This document shows, in pieces, positions 13,289 to 20,466 of a stretch of DNA of 31,647 nt (positions are counted from its first letter, which is position 1; every line of letters starts with the position of its first letter). The position numbers and the translations under genes are program-made. The notes under the pieces are model-generated. The model made no database searches. It saw nothing but the letters and a program-made list of their open reading frames with translations, and was not told the origin of the DNA. Origin of the DNA: Patescibacteria group bacterium (GTDB taxonomy: Bacteria; Patescibacteriota; Minisyncoccia; Moranbacterales; JAKLHP01); the NCBI GenBank assembly GCA_022710085.1, contig JAKLHP010000001.1, positions 1 through 31,647 of the forward strand, in the 5' to 3' direction.

Positions 13289-16200
13289 ATGAAATTCACC
13301 CACTTACATGTTCATAGTCATTATAGTTTGCTGGATGGTCTTGCAAAAATAGACGAGCTTCTTGATCGTACTAAAGAATTAGGAATGGATTCCTTGGCTC
13401 TTACTGATCATGGGGTTCTTTACGGAGCGATAGAATTTTTTATTAAAGCTAAGGAGCGAGGCATAAAGCCGATAATCGGATGTGAAATGTATGTGGCACC
13501 TGGCGGATTGCAAAGCAAGAATAATACTGCAATTGATAAAACTAGGAATCATTTAATCTTACTTGTTAGGAATGAAGTTGGATATAAAAATCTGATGAAA
13601 CTTATTTCTATCGCTCATCTTGAAGGTTTTTATTATAAGCCGCGAATCGATCGAGAAACACTCAAAAAATATTCCGAAGGATTGATTGCTTCAAGCGCTT
13701 GCACCGAAGGAGAAATCCCTTCAAGCATCATTAATGGAAACTACGATGAGGCCAGAAAGTTGGCCCAGGAATATGAAAACATTTTCGGAAAAGGAAATTT
13801 TTTCTTGGAGCTTCAAGATCATCCGCAATACAAGAAGCAGCAGCTTGCCAATGAAGGATTGATAAAAATATCAGAAGAAACCGGAATTCCCTTGGTCGCC
13901 ACTTGTGATATCCATTACGTAAAAAAAGAAGATAACACTGCTCAAGATATTTTGCTCTGCATCCAGACCAATCGAAAAGTTTTTGAAAAAGACCGGATGA
14001 ACCTCATGGATTTTGATTTGTCGCTCCGAACTCCGGAAGAAATGAAAAAATCATTCGGGCATATTCCCGGAGCCATTGAAAACACGCAGGTTATCGCAGA
14101 AAGATGCAATTTTGAAATAAAATTGGGAGAAACTCAGCTTCCCCACTATGATGTTCCAGAAGGATTTGTTCCTGAAACATACCTGCGAAAATTAGTCGCA
14201 GAAGGGATGCAAAAAAGATTTGGGAACGATGTAACATTGGTACAGACAGAACGGATGAAATATGAACTTTCCGTGATTGAAAAAACCGGATTTGCTTCCT
14301 ATTTTCTTATTGTCCAGGATTTTGTGAACTGGGCAAAAAGCCAGGGAATCGTTGTCGGACCAGGAAGAGGAAGTGCTGCCGGAAGTTTCATTTCCTATTT
14401 AATCGGAATTACCAATATTGATCCGATAAGATATAACTTGATTTTTGAAAGATTTTTGAATCCAGAAAGAATTTCGATGCCTGATATTGATATGGATTTT
14501 GCCGACGATCGCCGGGACGATGTTCTGGATTATGTCCGAAAAAGATTTGGGCACGATCACGTGGCACAGATTATTACTTTTGGAACTATGGCTGCCCGCG
14601 CCGCCATCCGGGACACAGGAAGAGCTTTGGGATATCCCTATGAACTTTGCGACAAAATTTCTAAAATGATTCCGATGTTTTCTTCCATTGAAGACGCCGT
14701 CGACCAGGTCGTGGAAATTCGAGAGGTTTATCAGAAAGATCCGGCCGTAAAAAAATTGATCGACAGCGCTAAAAAATTAGAAGGGGTAGCGCGTCATGCT
14801 TCAATGCATGCCTGCGGAGTGGTAATTACCAAAAACCCGGTAACAGATTATTCTCCGCTTCAAAGAATAATAGGCAAAGAAGAAGGAACGGTTACCCAAT
14901 ATTCCTCTTCAACCAAGTCAAGCTACGTAGAAAAAATCGGCCTTCTTAAGATGGACTTTTTGGGACTGAAAAACCTTACAATTATGCAAAACACCCTGAA
15001 AATAGTCCACAAAACCAGAGGATTGGATATTGATATCAATGATATTCCTCTGGAGGACGAAGAAACCTTCAGGCTTCTTCAGGAAGCTAGAACTACTGGC
15101 GTATTTCAATTGGAAAGCACTGGGATGAAAAGATATTTAAAACAGCTGAAGCCGACAGTTTTTGAAGATATTATCGCGATGGTAGCTCTTTATCGTCCAG
15201 GACCAATGGATTGGATTCCTAATTTTATTGCCGGAAAGCACGGAACCAGAAAAGTGAATTATCTACATCCGAAGCTAGAACCGACTCTTAGCAATACATA
15301 TGGGGTAGCAGTTTATCAGGAACAGATCATGCAAATCGCTAGAGACTTGGCAGGATTTACCATGGGAGAAGCTGATGTTCTCAGAAAAGCGATGGGGAAA
15401 AAAATTCCCCAGCTGATTAAGGAGCAGAAAATAAAATTTGTTGACGGGTGTGTGAAAAACGGCATCAACCAGAAGGTTGCGGAAAAAGTCTTTGCTTATA
15501 TCGAACCTTTCGCCGGATACGGATTTAACCGGTCACATGCTGCCTGCTATGCGCTTATTGGCTATCAAACCGCTTATCTCAAAGCGCATTATCCGGCAGA
15601 ATTTATGGCTGCACTTCTGACTTCCGACCAAAATGATATTGATCGTGTTGCGATTGAAGTTTTTGAATGCAAGGAGATTGGAATTGAAGTTCTTCCCCCA
15701 AACATCAATGAAAGTTTTGAAGAGTTTGCAGTGGTAAAAGATGAGAGCGGGAAAGAGCTAATCCGCTTCGGACTAAATGCCATCAAAAATGTCGGGGCAA
15801 CTGTCGCTAAGGAAATTGTCGCGGAAAGAAAAAAAAGCGGGAAATACAAAAGCATCGCTGATCTCCTAGAAAGAGTAGCTATTAAAGATTTAAATAAGAA
15901 ATCATTGGAAGCCCTCATCAAGGTTGGTGCCATGAAAGAGCTTGGGGAAAGAAATCAACTTTTAGCCAGCCTGGAAAATATTTTGAACTATTCAAAGAGC
16001 ATTCAAAAAAATAAAAATTCCAACCAGGTAAGTTTATTTGGAATTGAAACTCTTGCTCCAGGAACAGTACAACTGGTTGAATCGGATCCGGCGACGAAAA
16101 AAGAAAGGCTTACCTGGGAAAAAGAGCTTCTGGGATTATATGTCAGTGGCCATCCAGCCGGAGAATATCAGAATTATTTCGACAAAATGGCTGTTCCAAT

Positions 16201-16759
16201 AAGCAGTCTTGAGAAAAAAATGGTCGGGACGAAAATAAGCTTAGGGGGAGTCATCACTAAAGTCCAGAAAATTTTTCTCAAGAACCAAAAGACGATGGCA
16301 TTCGCAACTATTGAAGATCTTCGGGGAAGGATTGAACTTCTAATTTTCCCAAAAGTTTTAGAAAATTCAGAATCAACTTGGCAGGAAGACAAAGTAATTG
16401 TTGCCAGTGGAAACCTCTCGGATAAAGATGGAAATTTTAAGTTACTAGTAGACAGCGTCAAAGAAATAAACCAGCAAGAATTGGAAAATTTCAAAAGAAT
16501 CGAAGTTACTAGAAATAAAAATGGAAACCAAAATGATAAGAAGAGGGAGAAAATAGCAATTATTCTTCCAGAAAAATCCGACAAGGAAATTTTTAAAAAA
16601 CTTTCGGAATTTTTTGATAAATGTGAAAGCGGAGAAATAAAAATATATATTAAAATAAAAAATAGCAAGCTTGAAACTCCCTACTCCATAAAAAATACTC
16701 CGGATATTGAATCGTCCATAAAAAATATTATTCCCGAGGTAAAAATCGAAACTTTTTAA
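13289..16759 (+). CDS. dnaE: DNA polymerase III subunit alpha
   Basis: 1156 residues, close to the length of E. coli DnaE. It is the replicative polymerase of the chromosome. Seen in order: a PHP domain from residue 1 (FTHLHVHSHYSLLDG, TDHGVLYGAIEF, GCEMYVAPGG, TCDIHYV), the palm with VVGPGRGSAAGSFISYL (about 355-371) and the catalytic PDIDMDFADDRRDDV (about 398-412), GVARHASMHACGVVI, the third acidic block LLKMDFLGLKNL (about 551-562), the fingers with RPGPMDWIPNFI and YQEQIMQIA, GYGFNRSHAACYALIGYQTAYLKA, a helix-hairpin-helix region (ADLLERV) and an OB fold near residues 975-1060 (ISLGGVITKVQKI). The start follows a structured leader and has no clear Shine-Dalgarno. No intein or frameshift is seen. 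Confidence 0.97.
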   Translation: MKFTHLHVHSHYSLLDGLAKIDELLDRTKELGMDSLALTDHGVLYGAIEFFIKAKERGIKPIIGCEMYVAPGGLQSKNNTAIDKTRNHLILLVRNEVGYKNLMKLISIAHLEGFYYKPRIDRETLKKYSEGLIASSACTEGEIPSSIINGNYDEARKLAQEYENIFGKGNFFLELQDHPQYKKQQLANEGLIKISEETGIPLVATCDIHYVKKEDNTAQDILLCIQTNRKVFEKDRMNLMDFDLSLRTPEEMKKSFGHIPGAIENTQVIAERCNFEIKLGETQLPHYDVPEGFVPETYLRKLVAEGMQKRFGNDVTLVQTERMKYELSVIEKTGFASYFLIVQDFVNWAKSQGIVVGPGRGSAAGSFISYLIGITNIDPIRYNLIFERFLNPERISMPDIDMDFADDRRDDVLDYVRKRFGHDHVAQIITFGTMAARAAIRDTGRALGYPYELCDKISKMIPMFSSIEDAVDQVVEIREVYQKDPAVKKLIDSAKKLEGVARHASMHACGVVITKNPVTDYSPLQRIIGKEEGTVTQYSSSTKSSYVEKIGLLKMDFLGLKNLTIMQNTLKIVHKTRGLDIDINDIPLEDEETFRLLQEARTTGVFQLESTGMKRYLKQLKPTVFEDIIAMVALYRPGPMDWIPNFIAGKHGTRKVNYLHPKLEPTLSNTYGVAVYQEQIMQIARDLAGFTMGEADVLRKAMGKKIPQLIKEQKIKFVDGCVKNGINQKVAEKVFAYIEPFAGYGFNRSHAACYALIGYQTAYLKAHYPAEFMAALLTSDQNDIDRVAIEVFECKEIGIEVLPPNINESFEEFAVVKDESGKELIRFGLNAIKNVGATVAKEIVAERKKSGKYKSIADLLERVAIKDLNKKSLEALIKVGAMKELGERNQLLASLENILNYSKSIQKNKNSNQVSLFGIETLAPGTVQLVESDPATKKERLTWEKELLGLYVSGHPAGEYQNYFDKMAVPISSLEKKMVGTKISLGGVITKVQKIFLKNQKTMAFATIEDLRGRIELLIFPKVLENSESTWQEDKVIVASGNLSDKDGNFKLLVDSVKEINQQELENFKRIEVTRNKNGNQNDKKREKIAIILPEKSDKEIFKKLSEFFDKCESGEIKIYIKIKNSKLETPYSIKNTPDIESSIKNIIPEVKIETF

Positions 16760-16790
16760 TTTCCTTGCTATTTATCATTATTTTTTTTAT

Positions 16791-16998
16791 TATAATAAAT
16801 GAAGCAGTGACGCAGACTAACCAACTGCTGAGCTTCCGCAAGCTACCGGCGGTATAGGTTGCAGAAAGTGTCCCATCAGTCGCGACTGGCGGGAAAATTG
16901 GGTGGAACCACGGGTTTAAAAAAACAACCCCGTCCCAAGAATCTTTTTCCGAATTTTCGGAATTTCAAAAGATTTTTATGACGGGGTTTTGTTTTAGC
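16791..16998 (+). promoter_or_regulatory. T-box leader (threonine type) controlling thrS
   Basis: A TATAAT (16791-16796) precedes a leader that senses uncharged tRNA. Seen: a candidate threonine specifier ACC at 16820-16822 followed by A; stem III (TCCC/GGGA around CAGTC/GACTG, 16871-16894); the T-box TGGGTGGAACCACGGG (16899-16914), which matches the family consensus; and a terminator with CCCCGTC (16928-16934) pairing GACGGGG (16980-16986) before TTTTGTTTT. An inner hairpin TTCCGAA/TTCGGAA lies in the terminator arm. Stem I (about 16801-16862) is short and I could not fold all classical motifs into it. tRNA-Thr binding would stop termination. Confidence 0.9.
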
Positions 16999-17177
16999 TA
17001 TATACACATCGGACAGATTTGAATTTCCTTTCCGCATTCAGACTTCTTTGCCGGAACAGAAACGTCTATTCCAACATTGTGTGCAGTTATGGAAGTGGCT
17101 AATTCTTCGTGTATTTTTCTTGGTTCGGTTATGATTTCTCCTTCAAATATAATTTCTCTCCCGCTTTGACACTTCAC
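16998..17177 (-). CDS. Putative 59-residue Cys-rich protein antisense to the thrS leader
   Basis: An open frame from GTG (17177) to TAG (16998-17000) encodes 59 residues that look protein-like: an early KCQSGREIIFEGEI, a middle helix IHEELATSI, and a C-terminal SECGKEIQICPMCI. The Cys pattern C...C...CxxC could hold zinc. An ATG lies eleven codons further upstream, but an in-frame TAG follows it after three codons, so either GTG is the true start or the gene has lost its start. A GGAGG lies about 20 bases before the GTG, too far for a usual ribosome site. It would be transcribed against the thrS transcript, between T-box and thrS. It may be a degraded or chance frame. Confidence 0.4.
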   Translation of the reverse strand: MKCQSGREIIFEGEIITEPRKIHEELATSITAHNVGIDVSVPAKKSECGKEIQICPMCI

Positions 17178-17243
17178 GGTTATATTTGTTTTTGCCCTCT
17201 ACCTCCCCATGTTTGATAAACTATAATTAAAATTAAAAATATT

Positions 17244-19049
17244 ATGTCAACAAAAAACAACCTTGAAACAATCCGCCATTCACTCGCTCATGTCCTAGCA
17301 ACAGCCGTTTTGGAAATGTTTCCAGAATCAAAATTCGGAACCGGACCGGCCACGGAAAACGGATTCTTCTATGATTTTGATTTGCCCAGAACTTTAATTC
17401 CGGAAGATCTTCCCATTTTGGAAGAAAAGATGAAAAAAATAATTGAGAAAAATTATCCTATTGAAAAAGCCGAGGCACCAATTGAAAAAGCTCTGGATGA
17501 TTTTGCTAAAGCCCAGCAAGGATACAAGGTCGAGATTATAAATGACCTGAAAAAAGAAGGAAATGAAAGAGTTTCAGTTTACAAAATTGACGGATTCGTG
17601 GATCTTTGTTCTGGACCGCATATTGATTCCACCGGAGAAATCGATCCGGAATCTTTCAAATTGCAAAGAATTTCCGGAGTTTATTGGAAAAGTGATGAAA
17701 AGAACAAACAACTCCAGAGAATCTATGGATTGGCATTTGAAAATAAGAAAGAACTGGATAAATATCTGAAACGGATAGAGGAAGCAGAAAAAAGAGACCA
17801 CAGAAAATTAGGCAAAGAGCTGGAACTGTTCATGATTGACTCTACCGTCGGTCTGGGACTAGTCATGTGGCAGCCAAAAGGAGCATTATTATGGAGAATA
17901 ATGGAGGACTTTTGGTACCAGGAACATTTGAAGAATGAATATGAATTGGTGCGTTCTCCCCATATCGGAAGCAGGAATTTATGGGAAAAATCGGGCCACT
18001 GGGGATTTTACAGTGAAAGTATGTATCCGCCCTTAGAAGTCGGAAGGAGTCTCAATGAACTCAAAGAAACCAAAGATGAAAAAAAAAGTTTCGCAAAAGA
18101 AGAATATCTTTTGAAACCGATGAACTGTCCTTTTCATGTGATACTTTACAAATCAAGAATGAGAAGCTACCGAGATCTTCCTTTGCGCTGGGCAGAATGT
18201 GGAACAGTATATCGATATGAAAAATCAGGAGAACTTTCCGGACTGACTAGGGTACGCGGTTTCACTCAGGATGATGCACACATAATTTGTAGTAAGGAAC
18301 AAGTCAAAGATGAACTAAAAAAAGTGACTGACTTTATCGTCTATATGCTTTCCACTTTCGGATTCAAAGAATATAACGTCTACCTTTCTCTACGCGATCC
18401 AAAAGACAAAGATAAATATGCTGGAAACGATGAGGGTTGGGAATTTACTGAGAAAATCCTGGAAGAAGTAGCTCAAGAGAAAAAATTGAATTATAGAAGA
18501 GAAAAAGGGGAGGCCGCTTTCTACGGACCGAAATTAGACTTCAAGATAAAGGATTGCTTGGGACGAGAATGGCAGTGTTCAACCTTGCAGTTTGACTTCA
18601 ATCTTCCTGAAAGATTTGATCTGACTTTCATAAACAAAGAAGGCAGGAAAGAAAGACCTTATATGCTTCATCGGGCTTTATTTGGATCTTTCGAAAGATT
18701 TATCGGAGTTCTCATCGAACACTTTGCCGGAGCTTTTCCGCTTTGGATATCCCCAATCCAAATTGAAATTATTCCGGTTTCGGAAAAATTCAATGATTAT
18801 GCGAAAAAAATAAATTCGCTTCTTTTGGCTGAAAATATCCGCTCAGAAATAAATGACAAAAATGAATCTTTGGGAAAACGCATCAGCGAATCGGAAAAAC
18901 AAAAAATTCCATACATTTTGGTAGTAGGAGAAAAAGAAGAAAAAGCCGAATCAGTCGCAGTCCGAAGCAGGGATAGCAAAGAGCAAAACGTATTAAAGCT
19001 GAATGAATTCATTGAAAAGATTAAAAAAGAAATAGCTGAAAAAAAATAA
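17244..19049 (+). CDS. thrS: Threonyl-tRNA synthetase lacking the TGS domain
   Basis: 601 residues. The enzyme charges tRNA-Thr with threonine and edits Ser-tRNA. The protein begins almost at once with the editing domain (IRHSLAHVLA, His12 and His16; DLCSGPH, Cys122 and His126), so the usual N-terminal TGS domain of about 60 residues is absent; no frame encoding it lies upstream. The catalytic core has NCPFHV (zinc Cys), motif 2 RWAECGTVYRYEKSGEL, the RGFTQDDAHI block (zinc His), LHRALFGSFERFIGVLIEHFAGAFPLW with the third zinc His, and an anticodon-binding domain at the end (about 500-601). No Shine-Dalgarno is seen. Control is by the T-box upstream. The 246 bp between T-box and start are unusually long. 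Confidence 0.97.
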   Translation: MSTKNNLETIRHSLAHVLATAVLEMFPESKFGTGPATENGFFYDFDLPRTLIPEDLPILEEKMKKIIEKNYPIEKAEAPIEKALDDFAKAQQGYKVEIINDLKKEGNERVSVYKIDGFVDLCSGPHIDSTGEIDPESFKLQRISGVYWKSDEKNKQLQRIYGLAFENKKELDKYLKRIEEAEKRDHRKLGKELELFMIDSTVGLGLVMWQPKGALLWRIMEDFWYQEHLKNEYELVRSPHIGSRNLWEKSGHWGFYSESMYPPLEVGRSLNELKETKDEKKSFAKEEYLLKPMNCPFHVILYKSRMRSYRDLPLRWAECGTVYRYEKSGELSGLTRVRGFTQDDAHIICSKEQVKDELKKVTDFIVYMLSTFGFKEYNVYLSLRDPKDKDKYAGNDEGWEFTEKILEEVAQEKKLNYRREKGEAAFYGPKLDFKIKDCLGREWQCSTLQFDFNLPERFDLTFINKEGRKERPYMLHRALFGSFERFIGVLIEHFAGAFPLWISPIQIEIIPVSEKFNDYAKKINSLLLAENIRSEINDKNESLGKRISESEKQKIPYILVVGEKEEKAESVAVRSRDSKEQNVLKLNEFIEKIKKEIAEKK

Positions 19050-19075
19050 AAGCTTACTTTCCGGATAAAAAAACA

Positions 19076-19109
19076 AGTGGGGAATTCGATTCGGAATTCT
19101 CCACTTTTT
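19076..19109. terminator. Terminator between converging thrS and the 19131 gene
   Basis: AGTGGGGAATTC and GAATTCTCCACT form a 12-bp stem (one G-T pair), loop GATTCG, followed on the plus strand by TTTTTGCTG. It can also serve the minus-strand gene that ends at 19131. Confidence 0.8.
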
Positions 19110-19130
19110 GCTGTATTTTTATCTTTTTGG

Positions 19131-19436
19131 TTATCTTCTTTTTGTCTTCAAGAAAGAAAGCAGTGCCTCTGAAGTTTCTTCGCTCTGATCGAGTATGCCC
19201 GCTACTTCCTCCTTACTCATGCTTCCGAATACTTCTATCTCTTTCCACTCATGTTCTCTGAGTTTTAAAGTTTTTCCATCAGAACATTTTATTCGGAGCA
19301 TTCTATCATCAAAAAAGTCATATACTCCAAATTCAACCTCAGGGCTTTCAAAAAGAACCATGCACAGGAAAGGATTTTTTTCGTTGCTTTTTGACAAAAT
19401 TTTCTCCATTACCTTTACTCCGTCTTTCCGTTTCAT
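19131..19436 (-). CDS. Hypothetical protein (101 residues)
   Basis: The start is supported by AAAGGGGGA five bases before the ATG. The protein is charged and soluble, with an N-terminal helix (VMEKILSKSNEK), a beta-rich middle (FLCMVLFESPEVEFGVYDFF, MLRIKCSDGKTLKLREHEW, which could form a small barrel or SH3-like fold) and a C-terminal helical stretch (SKEEVAGILDQ, EALLSFLKTKRR). There is no signal peptide or membrane segment. I do not recognise a family. It is the last of three minus-strand genes of unknown function and starts 32 bp after the previous one (19469-19876), so they probably share a transcript. An RNA- or DNA-binding role would suit its basic end but is only a guess. Confidence 0.7.
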   Translation of the reverse strand: MKRKDGVKVMEKILSKSNEKNPFLCMVLFESPEVEFGVYDFFDDRMLRIKCSDGKTLKLREHEWKEIEVFGSMSKEEVAGILDQSEETSEALLSFLKTKRR

Positions 19437-19468
19437 CTTTTCCCCCTTTGCCTTCTCGGCTATTTGAT

Positions 19469-19876
19469 TTATCTTTTTCTTCGAAAATATTCCTTAGTTC
19501 TTGTTTTTCTTATCGCTTTTCTTTCTGACCACATCGGTTTTCGCGACTCAATCAGTTGATGTTTATCTATTATCTCGGACTTCGATAAAACAAGATCATT
19601 TGACTCAAATCTGTCTGATAGATCCAATATTTTTATTTCAAGTTCAATTTTAGATAAATCTTGTTCCGTTATGACAACCTCGCTGAGTAGTCCAATAATA
19701 TTAATTTCTTCTTGCTTTTTTGTATTAACGCTAAGCAATTTCGAAATAAAATCACAATCAATACCAATAATTACTACATCCATAATATGCCTCTCCCCGT
19801 CGATTTGGATTTGATACTTGAAATATTCCGTTGGAACATTTTGATTTTTAGGAACTACGGTAATGAAATATCGCAT
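19469..19876 (-). CDS. Hypothetical protein (135 residues), 5' end duplicated next to miaB
   Basis: I take the ATG at 19876 because GAGGG stands five bases before it; an in-frame TTG four codons upstream is less likely. The protein begins MRYFITVVPKNQ, has alternating strands (VVIIGIDCDFI, INIIGLLSEVVI, LEIKILDL) and ends in a strongly basic tail (ERKAIRKTRTKEYFRRKR). No signal, membrane span or known motif is visible. Its first codons lie antisense to a diverged copy of the miaB 5' end (plus-strand frame at 19863-19904), and a decayed copy of its own 5' end lies beside miaB (20386-20466). The arrangement points to an old local duplication. Function unknown. Confidence 0.65.
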   Translation of the reverse strand: MRYFITVVPKNQNVPTEYFKYQIQIDGERHIMDVVIIGIDCDFISKLLSVNTKKQEEINIIGLLSEVVITEQDLSKIELEIKILDLSDRFESNDLVLSKSEIIDKHQLIESRKPMWSERKAIRKTRTKEYFRRKR

Positions 19877-19904
19877 TAAAACCCTCAAATGTCAATATTT
19901 TTAA
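19800..19904 (+). repeat. Diverged direct repeat, left copy (matches the miaB 5' region at 20391-20490)
   Basis: TTGATTTTTAGGAACT (19841-19856) is identical to 20432-20447, and TAATGAAATAT follows in both. The left copy even keeps a short plus-strand frame starting MKYRIKTLKCQ (19863), which parallels MiaB MKYYIKTFGCQ at 8 of 11 residues before ending at TAA (19902). Similarity continues leftward with small gaps. Confidence 0.65.
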
Positions 19905-19913
19905 AACATAAAT

Positions 19914-19949
19914 AAAAAAAGCGGCGATTCCATTCGAAATCATCCGCTT
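19914..19949 (-). terminator. Terminator of the 19956-20267 gene
   Basis: On the minus strand AAGCGG and CCGCTT enclose GATT/AATC, with a loop of about 8 bases, followed by seven Ts. Confidence 0.75.
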
Positions 19950-19955
19950 CTTTGG

Positions 19956-20267
19956 TTATCGTCTTGATTCAAACTTAACCAAGCCATTAAATACTTTCAT
20001 TGCCTCCTTGCGTTTTGACCCTGCCCGTTTGATATTTCCTGTTATGATAACTATATAGCTGAGGTTGTCATAGTTTATTGCTACAGCAATTTCATGCTGC
20101 GGTTTCAATTCAACAAAGAAAATATTTTTACAAATCTGAGGACCATTTTCATAGCTTCTATAAAGAAACTTCTCGTTGGCCTTCTGCACCTTTTTGATAA
20201 TCTCGATTGCACTTGAAAGATCAACTCCTCTTCTTTCATTAACCACGATATTAACATCCTCTGACAT
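19956..20267 (-). CDS. Hypothetical protein (103 residues)
   Basis: The ATG at 20267 is chosen because AGAGGAGG stands six bases before it; the frame extends to a TTG at 20312. The protein starts MSEDVNIVVNERRGV, continues with an amphipathic helix (SSAIEIIKKVQKANEKF), then beta segments (NIFFVELKPQHEIAVAINYD, LSYIVIITGNIKRAG) and a basic helical end (SKRKEAMKVFNGLVKFESRR). There is no signal or membrane span, and only one Cys. I do not recognise it. It has its own terminator at 19914-19949, so it can be expressed separately from the two genes downstream. It lies between the two copies of the direct repeat, so it may have arrived with the duplication or insertion. Confidence 0.65.
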   Translation of the reverse strand: MSEDVNIVVNERRGVDLSSAIEIIKKVQKANEKFLYRSYENGPQICKNIFFVELKPQHEIAVAINYDNLSYIVIITGNIKRAGSKRKEAMKVFNGLVKFESRR

Positions 20268-20385
20268 AATAACCTCCTCTTGATTGGTAATTTTTTCTGA
20301 GATAAAACTCAAACAACAATAGAGATGTGATAAAATTTCAACAAAAAAACGCTGCTGAAAAATACCTGCGATGTTTACAACATCT

Positions 20386-20466
20386 CCTCCCTCTTGATTT
20401 TGATTGATATTTAAAGTATTCTTTAGAATACTTGATTTTTAGGAACTGCAATAATGAAATATTACA
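20386..20466 (-). pseudogene. Decayed 5' fragment of a copy of the 19469-19876 gene
   Basis: Read on the minus strand the sequence gives, with a stop directly after the ATG and a small frameshift, YFIIAVPKNQ and then traces of EYFKYQ and of a GGGAGGAG-like stretch. This parallels YFITVVPKNQ...EYFKYQ of the intact neighbour. In-frame stops show that it is not expressed. It overlaps the miaB promoter and first codons. Confidence 0.45.
20394..20433 (+). promoter_or_regulatory. Possible miaB promoter with a perfect palindrome over the -10
   Basis: TTGATT (20394-20399), 17-bp spacer, TATTCT (20417-20422). A perfect inverted repeat, AAGTATTCT and AGAATACTT with two central bases (20414-20433), covers the -10 and could be an operator or a 5'-end hairpin. 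Confidence 0.45.

Noticed and set aside
20370..20384. Short palindrome GATGTT-TAC-AACATC before miaB
   Set aside because: Only 6-bp arms in AT-rich sequence and no second copy seen; too weak to call an operator.
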